Shown in pieces: positions 1 through 5,808 of a DNA stretch of 6,186 bases. The DNA comes from Thermoplasmata archaeon (GTDB lineage: Archaea; Thermoplasmatota; Thermoplasmata; GCA-020350865): positions 811,573 through 817,758 of the forward strand of contig CP070672.1 of assembly GCA_020351895.1 (NCBI GenBank), read 5' to 3'. The position numbers and the translations under genes are program-made. The stretch's first letter is position 1; every line of letters starts with the position of its first letter. The notes under the pieces were generated by a model. It was not told the DNA's origin. It ran no database searches and saw only the letters and a list, made by a program, of their open reading frames with translations.

Positions 1-1086
1 ATCCCAAGAGGCGTTTTCCATGTCATTGGGATTATCTGAATCTCCTTCCACGTCAGTCTCGTACCAAGTCAACCCTATTCTTCCGGCGTCCCCTGCTGCA
101 ACCCAGGGAAGAACCCTTGCACCTGGAGTTTTTGTCACCTGGGATATTTCCCAAGTCTGGCCTCTGTCCTGTGAAACTCCCAAGAAGACATTGGCCTTAT
201 CCGCCCAGGTTAGATATACATTGCCTGCATAATCGACTTCCACAACAACGAATATGTTCTGGAAGTCGTCCAGTGACTCCATGACATCGTATCTTGAAAA
301 TGTATTGGCTCCATCATCTGAAACGTATACCACCAGGTTTCTTCCTTCGGAGTTCGGCAGATAAAGTGTGCCATCGTTTTGATCCACAACAAAATAGTCC
401 CTTGAGCCCGTGCTTGTTGAGACGGGAGCACCGGCATTCCCTGGGATCCATCCGTATCCTGTTGCAGTGATTCGGGATTTCTGGATTATCAATCCTAAGG
501 GAATCTGATTGTAAACAAGGTACAATGTCTCAGGATTGGACAACGGCCCTCCTCCGACTGTTGGCCCGATCTGCAGCCATTGTCTATCATCTATAGGGGT
601 GACAGATGCCTGAGGATTCTGAAGCCATGTATTCCCGCCATCTAAGGATGTATCCACTGTAACTGTGATGAGATAAAGGTCTGTGAAAACTATTGTGCCG
701 TCCGAAAAAACGGCACTGTAGGAATCTCCAGAGCCACCGTAGTTGATGGGGGGGCGCCCTGTTTCTTTGAAGTCCCATGTAAAGCCGTCATCAGTGGATA
801 TCCATAGGTTTCCTGAAAGGCCGCTGCCAAGGCCGGTGGGAGAGTCTATGTAAAGCCACTCTTCCCCATCTATCCCAGGCCCTGCCAGAATATGAGGCTC
901 GAATCCTTCCCCAGTGGAGTCTGGGAGCTGAAGTGTAAAGAACTCCATATTTGTGTCCAGGTTTCGGGATTCGGAATTTACATAGTCCTGGGAGATGGAA
1001 ATACCACTTGAAAAGTACAAGAATAAAAATAAAATGGAAACGATAAACACGTTTATTTTTCTGGATTTAGATGGAACTTTATTCAT
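1..1086 (-). CDS. Secreted sialidase-like (BNR/Asp-box) beta-propeller protein, C terminus beyond window
   Basis: The frame is open from ATG at 1086 to the left edge: 362 codons with no stop, so the protein is cut at its C-terminal side. Residues 1-10 are basic (MNKVPSKSRK) and residues 11-31 are hydrophobic, a signal peptide or N-terminal anchor. Four Asp-box motifs (S-x-D-x-G-x-T-W/F) are visible: STDDGFTW at 97-104, SLDGGNTW at 147-154, SDDGANTF at 256-263 and SQDRGQTW at 305-312. DDRQWLQIGP (166-175) and LPWVAAGDAGRIGLTW (326-341) resemble motifs of exo-alpha-sialidase-like and BNR-repeat surface proteins. Asp boxes are structural turns of the propeller and do not prove sialidase activity; no arginine triad can be assigned in this fragment. 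No strong ribosome binding site precedes the start; a TTG three codons upstream is a weaker alternative. The gene is divergent from its right neighbour and looks richer in G+C than it. The secreted propeller call is solid; substrate and function are unknown. Confidence 0.85.
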   Translation of the reverse strand, partial: MNKVPSKSRKINVFIVSILFLFLYFSSGISISQDYVNSESRNLDTNMEFFTLQLPDSTGEGFEPHILAGPGIDGEEWLYIDSPTGLGSGLSGNLWISTDDGFTWDFKETGRPPINYGGSGDSYSAVFSDGTIVFTDLYLITVTVDTSLDGGNTWLQNPQASVTPIDDRQWLQIGPTVGGGPLSNPETLYLVYNQIPLGLIIQKSRITATGYGWIPGNAGAPVSTSTGSRDYFVVDQNDGTLYLPNSEGRNLVVYVSDDGANTFSRYDVMESLDDFQNIFVVVEVDYAGNVYLTWADKANVFLGVSQDRGQTWEISQVTKTPGARVLPWVAAGDAGRIGLTWYETDVEGDSDNPNDMENASWD

Positions 1087-1119
1087 GTTCAAACACGTAC
1101 GTCTATCTGATTTCTTGCA

Positions 1120-1127
1120 CTTATACG
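1120..1127 (-). promoter_or_regulatory. Candidate TATA box of the left propeller gene
   Basis: Read on the minus strand this is CGTATAAG, preceded by AAAA. An archaeal TATA box here would place the transcription start about 25 nt downstream, near 1097, leaving a leader of about 10 nt before ATG 1086. A short leader fits the lack of a clear ribosome binding site. A second option is CTTAATAAAATA on the minus strand at about 1146-1157, which gives a leader of roughly 35 nt. The sequence alone does not decide between them. Confidence 0.35.
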
Positions 1128-1164
1128 TTTTGGCGGAATAGCGGGTATTTTATTAAGGGCTCCA

Positions 1165-1186
1165 TTTCCACTATAATAAGTGGAAA
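1165..1186. promoter_or_regulatory. Perfect 8-bp inverted repeat, candidate operator
   Basis: TTTCCACT (1165-1172) and AGTGGAAA (1179-1186) are exact reverse complements separated by the 6 bp ATAATA. The 22-bp size and AT centre are typical of a binding site for a dimeric helix-turn-helix or RHH regulator. It lies about 80 bp upstream of the left gene and about 190 bp upstream of the TATA box of the right gene, so the left gene is the likelier target. A T-rich tail after the hairpin is missing on both strands, which argues against a terminator. Confidence 0.45.
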
Positions 1187-1332
1187 ACGCCTAAGAATAT
1201 TATTAATCAATCGTCACATGAGTCAAAACTGAATTAAAAGTGCTGGACAACACTTAAAAATTTATTGTATAATCAGCTGAATTACATAATATATATTTAT
1301 ATTTTGTATATAAAATTAATATAAAGTTAACG

Positions 1333-1344
1333 TTTTTTTTTTTT
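1333..1344 (+). other. Run of 12 T upstream of the beta-helix gene promoter
   Basis: Twelve consecutive T on the plus strand, about 25 bp upstream of the BRE/TATA element. Archaeal RNA polymerase can terminate at U-runs without a hairpin, so this could stop rightward read-through before the promoter. It could equally be a stiff, nucleosome- or chromatin-excluding A-tract. No plus-strand gene lies upstream within the window, so a terminator role is only inferred. Confidence 0.3.
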
Positions 1345-1368
1345 CCTGACATAATGCTAGTCATTAAT

Positions 1369-1382
1369 CGAAATATTTATAT
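1369..1382 (+). promoter_or_regulatory. BRE/TATA promoter of the beta-helix gene
   Basis: CGAAA (1369-1373) followed by TATTTATAT (1374-1382) matches the archaeal purine-rich BRE plus TTTATATA-like TATA box. A start site about 26 nt past the box centre falls near 1404, giving a leader of about 38 nt that includes the ribosome binding site. The same CGAAA...TATTTATA arrangement precedes the antitoxin gene at 5791-5805. Confidence 0.6.
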
Positions 1383-1428
1383 GTTCTCAAATAGATGAGG
1401 TTCTATATTTAGGACATTAGCCACGATA

Positions 1429-1437
1429 GAGGTGAGG
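1429..1437 (+). promoter_or_regulatory. Strong ribosome binding site of the beta-helix gene
   Basis: GAGGTGAGG contains GAGGTGA (1429-1435), a 7-nt match to the complement of the conserved 16S rRNA 3' end, ending 6 nt before ATG 1442. It fixes this start and is the best Shine-Dalgarno site in the window. Confidence 0.85.
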
Positions 1438-1441
1438 AAAC

Positions 1442-3526
1442 ATGACAATTGTAAGAAAACTTAGAAGAAAGAAATTTGTCTCCAGCCTGTTAAATATCTT
1501 ATTGGTTTTAGGTGCATTTACCGTTCTTGTACCATTATCTACACCAACTGTAAAAGCAGACATCATATACTACGATAATTGGTATATTCCACCCCCTGTT
1601 TTTGTTTATCATGAAGACAATACAATCTATGTGAACGGAACTCTAACAATAGAGGGTTCATTAACTCTGGTTAATTGCATACTATATATGAGATACAAAC
1701 CTCCAAACGATCCTGATGGTAACTTGATATGGGTCAAAAGTGGGGCTGTGGGTGAATTCTATGTATTGGATAACACTATAATAACCACTGATCCCTCAAA
1801 CCCAGGTCCCTACAATTTCACAATTGAAGGTAAAGCTGTAATCAACAACTCGATTGTGGAAAATATGGCTGACCTGACAGGCGAAGCTGATGGGATTCAA
1901 ATATACAATTCAAGCGTAAAAATCACTAATAGTTCGGTTAGATCATCGAATGGGAATGGGATATATATTTATAATGTTCAGCCTACTATTAAGAATTGCA
2001 ACATCTCTGATAATAATCATAGTGGTGTATATATGAATTCAGTTGATAACTGCCTCTTCGAATATAATAATGTGAATTCAAACAAAGATTTTGGTATCTA
2101 TCTCTATTATTCCGATGGAAACGATATCTCCTACAACAACATCTCAAACAATCTCGGGTATGGCATCCGTTTCTTATATTCCGATGGGAATAACATTTCT
2201 GGCAACAACATCACTAACAACAACCTGCTTGGCATCCATATTTGGAGGTCTAATGGAAACAACATCACTGAAAATAACCCTTCTAGCAATTTACATGGTA
2301 TCATTCTTGAATATTCCAGTGGGAACAATATTATAGATAATAATGCTTCTTTAAATAACTACTATGGTGTCCGTCTCTATCATTCAGACGGAAACAACAT
2401 AACAGGAAATAATGCCTTTTTTAATAACAGGTACGGCATCTATCTTTATTATTCAGATAGGAACAACATAACAGATAATGACGTATCCTTGAACAACTTT
2501 AGCGGTATATTCCTTGATGGTTCCTACAATAATAACGTATCCAACAACACTGCTTTCTCCCACAGCGATAGTGGTATCCATCTCTATTACTCCATTAACA
2601 ATAATATCACATACAATATTGTTTCGTACAATTTTCGCGGCATCCTTCTCTCACAATCTAGTTACAACACTATTGATAACAACACCTGCGATAACAACCT
2701 TGCTGGATTTAACAACACTGTGGGATATGGAATCGAGCTATTACACTCCAGTAACAATACTATTTCCAACAACACTGCTAACTCAAATTACAATGGTATC
2801 GATCTCTTATACTCAAACGATAATACAATCGTCTACAATACCGCCCATTCGAATAATATGCACGGTATCCCTCTCTATTACTCAAACTACAACATAGTCT
2901 CTAACAATACTGTCTACTCGAATAGCAAGAGGGGCATCATGCTCTCTTATTCCAACTATGCCATCATCTCCAACAACACTGCTTTCTCGAATGACGATGG
3001 CATCATTCTCTCTAACTCCAATAACAACACTGTTTCCAACAACATAATAAGATGGAATGGTGATGCAGGCATCAAATGTTGGAATAACAGCTCAGCCACG
3101 ATAACTCGTAACGTTATAAATAATAACACCAACTATGGTATTCATATTAATTTGTTCTCTAGCCCAACAATCGATGATAACAACACAATATCATACAACA
3201 CACAGGGTATTTACTGCGAGGATTACAGTTCTCCAACCATAACATGGAATGACATCCACAATAATACTGATGCGGGTGTTAATTGCACATCCGGGTCGAA
3301 TGCGACTATTCATTACAATAATATTGAGGATAATTTGAAAGATTTGAATGACCCAATGTCAGGATATGGTGTGAATAATCGAGATTCTAGCATAGAAATT
3401 AATGCGGATGATAATTGGTGGGGGGATGATAGTGGTCCTTACCACCTGACTCAAAATCCTGATGGTGAGGGCAACCAAGTTTCAAACTATGTAGACTTTA
3501 TAGACTTTTCAGACCACAAATTTTAA
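1442..3526 (+). CDS. Secreted right-handed parallel beta-helix (NosD/PbH1-type) repeat protein
   Basis: The protein has 694 residues. Residues 1-12 are basic, 13-32 hydrophobic, and VKA-D (37-40) is a good signal peptidase site, so it is exported. After a strand-rich N-terminal region (about 41-145) come 22 coils, each marked by a Gly-Ile/Val pair, from 151 to 643. The spacing is 22 or 23 residues, except for 30 (after 400) and 31 (after 612), where short loops (FNNTVGY; DLNDPMS) are inserted. Each coil reads roughly GIxLxxSxxNxIxxNxxxxN, the pattern of PbH1/NosD-family beta-helices with stacked Asn ladders. DDNWWGDDSGP (656-666) followed by NPDGEGNQVSNYVDF is the widespread C-terminal cap of such proteins. 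There is no transmembrane anchor at the C terminus. About 30 N-x-S/T sequons suggest heavy N-glycosylation on an archaeal cell surface. Relatives include carbohydrate-active enzymes and pure adhesins or scaffolds; no catalytic residues are recognisable, so function is unknown. NosD itself (copper insertion into nitrous oxide reductase) is not implied. Confidence 0.92.
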   Translation: MTIVRKLRRKKFVSSLLNILLVLGAFTVLVPLSTPTVKADIIYYDNWYIPPPVFVYHEDNTIYVNGTLTIEGSLTLVNCILYMRYKPPNDPDGNLIWVKSGAVGEFYVLDNTIITTDPSNPGPYNFTIEGKAVINNSIVENMADLTGEADGIQIYNSSVKITNSSVRSSNGNGIYIYNVQPTIKNCNISDNNHSGVYMNSVDNCLFEYNNVNSNKDFGIYLYYSDGNDISYNNISNNLGYGIRFLYSDGNNISGNNITNNNLLGIHIWRSNGNNITENNPSSNLHGIILEYSSGNNIIDNNASLNNYYGVRLYHSDGNNITGNNAFFNNRYGIYLYYSDRNNITDNDVSLNNFSGIFLDGSYNNNVSNNTAFSHSDSGIHLYYSINNNITYNIVSYNFRGILLSQSSYNTIDNNTCDNNLAGFNNTVGYGIELLHSSNNTISNNTANSNYNGIDLLYSNDNTIVYNTAHSNNMHGIPLYYSNYNIVSNNTVYSNSKRGIMLSYSNYAIISNNTAFSNDDGIILSNSNNNTVSNNIIRWNGDAGIKCWNNSSATITRNVINNNTNYGIHINLFSSPTIDDNNTISYNTQGIYCEDYSSPTITWNDIHNNTDAGVNCTSGSNATIHYNNIEDNLKDLNDPMSGYGVNNRDSSIEINADDNWWGDDSGPYHLTQNPDGEGNQVSNYVDFIDFSDHKF
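1892..3406 (+). repeat. 22 degenerate 66-69 bp tandem repeats encoding beta-helix coils
   Basis: The coil-start Gly codons fall at residues 151, 173, 195, 218, 241, 264, 286, 309, 332, 355, 378, 400, 430, 452, 475, 498, 520, 543, 566, 589, 612 and 643 of the beta-helix protein. The DNA repeat is degenerate, but some blocks are identical: CCAACAACACTGCTTTCTC occurs at 2541-2559 and again at 2970-2988. The regular period also produces open shadow frames in this stretch. Coil number could change by unequal recombination between such blocks. Confidence 0.85.
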
Positions 3527-3546
3527 TGGTGTTTCATTGCGATTCA

Positions 3547-3557
3547 TTTATATATAA
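3547..3557 (+). promoter_or_regulatory. Candidate internal TATA box of the second propeller gene
   Basis: TTTATATATAA, 21 bp after the stop of the beta-helix gene, is close to the archaeal TATA consensus. Transcription would start near 3577, downstream of the longer frame's first ATG (3526) but about 27 nt before ATG 3604. This supports both independent expression and the later start codon. Confidence 0.5.
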
Positions 3558-3590
3558 CAATAGTTCATATATCATGAATAGACATACTAT

Positions 3591-3594
3591 GGAG
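3591..3594 (+). promoter_or_regulatory. Ribosome binding site supporting the start at 3604
   Basis: GGAG ends 9 nt before ATG 3604. The upstream ATG at 3526 overlaps the preceding stop codon (TAATG) and has no purine-rich site in front of it (ACCACAAATTTTA precedes it). Confidence 0.5.
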
Positions 3595-3603
3595 ACAGCC
3601 CAA

Positions 3604-5688
3604 ATGAAAAAGTTATACCTTATAGTGTGGATAGTTACATTTACAATTATAACTTTCGGATTTAACAACTTAAAACTTTGTACTAGTGCAGAAATTTTTA
3701 CTTCGAATTTAATAATAGAAGGTAATCTTACAAGCCAAGTTCAACCCTCTATAACATTAGATGATTTTGGTAACATCTATATGGTATGGCGTGATTATAG
3801 AAATGACACTAGTCTCCCTTCTTATGCTCGGGGTGATATTTACTTTGCTAAATCAACCAATAGCGGTATGTCTTTTAGCGATGCTCAAAAAGTAAGCGAC
3901 GACTTAGGAGATGCACAACAAAATATACCCTCTGTCTCAGTAGATTCTTGTGGTGTAATTCACGTGGTTTGGGAAGACTGGCGAAATGATGCAGATGGAA
4001 GATGGGTGGGCAGCGATGGTGGGATAGATGGTTTGAGTAATGGAGATATTTATTACGCTAATTCAACAGACAGTGGTACAACATGGAGTACGAGCAAGAA
4101 GATAAACGATGACGGAGGAACTACAGAGCAAGGGAGACCTGATATTACAGTAGATAGCAGTGACATTATCCATATTGTATGGGAAGATAGAAGGAGGATT
4201 GATAATTTTGATATTTACTATGCTAATTCAACAGATGGCGGCTTGTCATTCAGTATTAATGAGAAAGTGAATGATGTTGATGTGGCAGCAAGAGACCCTG
4301 CTATTGCCATAGATGATAAGGATAACATTCACATTGCTTGGTGTGACTATAGAAATACTGGAACCACTGGTCCAGACATCTATTACGCTAATTCAACTGA
4401 TGGTGGAATAACCTTTAGTTCCAACAAAAGGATAAGCGATGACACTGCAGACATATATCAATATTGGCCTGATATTGCCGCAAATGGCGGAATTATCGGT
4501 ATAGTATGGGATGATGACAGAGAAAATAGTCTCTATTTTGCCAATTCCACTGATGGTGGGATAACTTTTAGTCCAAACAAAAGGGTAAATAGTTTTACAG
4601 GGGGAATGCACCAAAGTGGTTCGATTGCAATCAATAGTGATGGATATATGTGTATAGCTTGGGAAGGTTCAGGTATTGATATCTATTTCGCTAATTCTAC
4701 CGATGGAGGTGCCATATTTAGTCCCAGTCAAAGAGTGAATGATGATACAGGTTCTGACTACCAACGATTACCTTCTCTCACTCTTAGAAATAAAACCATC
4801 TATATAGCTTGGCAAGATAACCGGAACGGCAACTACGACATCTACTTCTCCCGCTCGAATTTCATTCCACCGATGACTATACCGATTTCCCCAGCAAATA
4901 ATTCCACTCTAATTAATAATCCACCAACATTAGTGGTTACCCCAGTCACCGACTTAGACAACGACACAGTCTACTACAACTTCACAATTTCAGACCAGAC
5001 AGATGCAGAAAGCGGCACTGTTTATTACAGTGGTTGGATAACATACACATCTTGGAAACCCCCTCCACTCGCTAACGGCATATGGTACTGGCATACTTAT
5101 ACATCTGATATGTGGAACACAACATCTCCAAATTGGGTTTGGAATTTCACGATTAATTCAACCTTGCAAAGTTATGAAATCCAACTCTATGAAGGTTGGA
5201 ACTTGATATCGATCCCGTTTATTCAGATAGATACAAGTCTAGATAGTGTTCTAGATAATATAAATGGCTCATACGATGCTGTACAGTGGTATGATGCGGA
5301 CGGCCGCTCTGATCATTGGGAACATTACCAAACCTCAAAACCATCGGATTTGAATGATTTAAAGGCAATCGACCATACAATGGGCTTTTGGGTGCATATT
5401 ACAGAGCCTGGTGGGGCTCTATTCCGATGTTCTGGGATACAACCCACTGAAAACCAAAGTGTAACCCTGTATCCTGGCTGGAACCTTGTGGGTTATCCTT
5501 CGTTGAGTAATAATAGTGTAAGTACAGCCTTGAATAGCCTCACCCTCGGCGAGGATGTTGATTCGATCTGGACCTATAATGCCACGAGTCAAAAATGGGA
5601 AGAGATAGGCGATTTGGATTATTTCGAGAGAGGGAGAGGATATTGGGTTCTTACCAAAACAGATTGTGTCTGGGAAGTTCCTCTCTAA
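3604..5688 (+). CDS. Secreted seven-bladed BNR/Asp-box propeller protein with Ig-like segment and duplicated C-terminal GWNL module
   Basis: From ATG 3604 the protein has 694 residues. MKK plus a hydrophobic stretch (4-20) and TSA-E (27-30) form a signal peptide. The frame is open from ATG 3526, but those 26 extra residues are polar and would bury the signal. Residues 45-418 form a propeller with seven W-x-D strands: VWRDYRND (61), VWEDWRND (122), VWEDRRRI (192), AWCDYRNT (245), VWDDDREN (301), AWEGSG (352) and AWQDNRNG (402). Six Asp boxes of the STDGGxTF type begin at 84, 154, 209, 264, 314 and 365; the seventh blade keeps only DIYFSRSN. Blade 2 carries an Asp/Gly-rich insertion (129-148) that could bind calcium. 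Residues 421-520 look like an Ig/FN3-type domain (ISPANNSTLINNPPTL...). Residues 529-694 hold two copies of a GWNL(I/V)...W...G(F/Y)WV module. Cys609 and Cys688 might pair. Sialidase folds look like this, but no active-site set is identifiable, so binding or structural roles are as likely as hydrolysis. It may be partly co-transcribed with the beta-helix gene, 77 nt upstream. Confidence 0.9.
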   Translation: MKKLYLIVWIVTFTIITFGFNNLKLCTSAEIFTSNLIIEGNLTSQVQPSITLDDFGNIYMVWRDYRNDTSLPSYARGDIYFAKSTNSGMSFSDAQKVSDDLGDAQQNIPSVSVDSCGVIHVVWEDWRNDADGRWVGSDGGIDGLSNGDIYYANSTDSGTTWSTSKKINDDGGTTEQGRPDITVDSSDIIHIVWEDRRRIDNFDIYYANSTDGGLSFSINEKVNDVDVAARDPAIAIDDKDNIHIAWCDYRNTGTTGPDIYYANSTDGGITFSSNKRISDDTADIYQYWPDIAANGGIIGIVWDDDRENSLYFANSTDGGITFSPNKRVNSFTGGMHQSGSIAINSDGYMCIAWEGSGIDIYFANSTDGGAIFSPSQRVNDDTGSDYQRLPSLTLRNKTIYIAWQDNRNGNYDIYFSRSNFIPPMTIPISPANNSTLINNPPTLVVTPVTDLDNDTVYYNFTISDQTDAESGTVYYSGWITYTSWKPPPLANGIWYWHTYTSDMWNTTSPNWVWNFTINSTLQSYEIQLYEGWNLISIPFIQIDTSLDSVLDNINGSYDAVQWYDADGRSDHWEHYQTSKPSDLNDLKAIDHTMGFWVHITEPGGALFRCSGIQPTENQSVTLYPGWNLVGYPSLSNNSVSTALNSLTLGEDVDSIWTYNATSQKWEEIGDLDYFERGRGYWVLTKTDCVWEVPL
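3736..4857 (+). repeat. Seven propeller-blade repeats
   Basis: Seven repeats of about 50-75 codons, each ending in (D/S)(I/L)Y(F/Y)A(N/K)ST(D/N)(G/S)G..(F/W)S followed by a (K/R)(I/V)(N/S)DD-type loop and a P.I..D..G.I.I.W.D strand. Blades 3-6 are the most alike, down to near-identical DNA such as GCTAATTCAACTGATGG and its variants, which suggests they duplicated more recently than blades 1, 2 and 7. Confidence 0.8.
5188..5685 (+). repeat. Two copies of a C-terminal GWNL...G(F/Y)WV module
   Basis: Copy 1 (protein residues 529-622) starts YEGWNLISIP and has DAVQWYDADG, HWEHY, LKAIDHTMGFWVHI. Copy 2 (623-694) starts YPGWNLVGYPS and has DSIWTYNATSQKWEEI, LDYFERGRGYWVLT. The order GWNL, (V/I).WY/TY, W.E, G.(F/Y)WV is kept in both, so this is an internal duplication. 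Similar GWNL...GYW modules occur at the C termini of many exported archaeal and bacterial proteins. Copy 2 is shorter and ends the protein with WEVPL. Confidence 0.75.
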
Positions 5689-5691
5689 CAC

Positions 5692-5697
5692 TTTTTT
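5692..5697 (+). terminator. T-run terminator after the second propeller gene
   Basis: TTTTTT begins 3 nt after the stop codon. No hairpin precedes it, which is acceptable for archaeal U-run termination. A second run, T5 followed by A9, lies at 5773-5786. Together they probably separate the surface-protein unit from the toxin-antitoxin unit. Confidence 0.4.
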
Positions 5698-5790
5698 AAG
5701 GTCTAAATGTTCACCACCAAAAACTACGGTTCTCCAAGCGATTTCGAACTGAGTGTAGGAGGGGGAAGTCGATTTTTAAAAAAAAATTCG

Positions 5791-5808
5791 CGAAAACTAT
5801 TTATAATA
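5791..5808 (+). promoter_or_regulatory. BRE/TATA promoter of the toxin-antitoxin unit
   Basis: CGAAAA (5791-5796) plus TATTTATAATA (5798-5808) is a good archaeal BRE/TATA match. The expected start site, near 5828-5832, leaves only about 6-10 nt before ATG 5838, so the mRNA is nearly leaderless. The short GTGAT at 5830-5834 is a partial Shine-Dalgarno match only 3 nt from the ATG. An 8-bp palindrome TTCGCGAA (5787-5794) overlaps the BRE. Confidence 0.6.

Larger units (their letters stand above)
1087..1441. other. Divergent intergenic region, 355 bp, AT-rich
   Basis: This is the only gap over 300 bp. It lies between the starts of two divergent genes for secreted proteins, so it must hold both promoters. 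I see no convincing ORF or structured RNA in it. It holds TATA-like elements facing left (around 1120-1127 and 1146-1157), a perfect inverted repeat (1165-1186), a weaker inverted repeat AAGTG/CACTT with an 8-nt loop (1238-1255), a very AT-rich stretch (about 1256-1330), a run of 12 T (1333-1344) and the promoter and ribosome binding site of the beta-helix gene (1369-1437). Confidence 0.8.

Noticed and set aside
20..778. Short frames overlapping the left propeller gene (20-232 +, 210-437 -, 587-778 -)
   Set aside because: They lie within the continuous 362-codon minus-strand frame that carries a signal peptide and Asp boxes, and they have no features of their own.
2091..2897. Additional open frames on both strands inside the beta-helix gene (2091-2336 +, 2131-2328 -, 2514-2897 +)
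   Set aside because: The 66-69 bp period of the coils keeps other frames open. Their proteins are low-complexity Thr/Ile/Ser or Leu/Met repeats, with no ribosome binding sites or known domains.
1892..3406. CRISPR-like periodic repeats
   Set aside because: The period is 66-69 bp with degenerate units in a continuous reading frame and no constant repeat with unique spacers. This is a protein repeat.
1442..3526. Naming the beta-helix gene nosD and assigning a role in nitrous oxide reductase maturation
   Set aside because: The similarity is only to the general beta-helix repeat. No nos genes lie nearby, and the protein is much longer than typical NosD with a different C-terminal cap.
3604..5688. 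Calling the propeller protein a sialidase enzyme
   Set aside because: Asp boxes are structural and occur in many non-enzymes. I could not identify the catalytic arginine triad, Tyr/Glu pair or Asp of true sialidases.
4393..5691. Minus-strand frames 4393-4614 and 5419-5691 within the second propeller gene
   Set aside because: They are antisense to a well-supported gene, the first mirrors its blade repeats, and neither has recognisable motifs or start signals.
5740..5749. GTTCGAAATC on the minus strand, similar to a tRNA T-loop
   Set aside because: The flanking bases do not form a 5-bp T-stem (CTCAG against CGCTT), and no acceptor stem or anticodon arm can be built around it.
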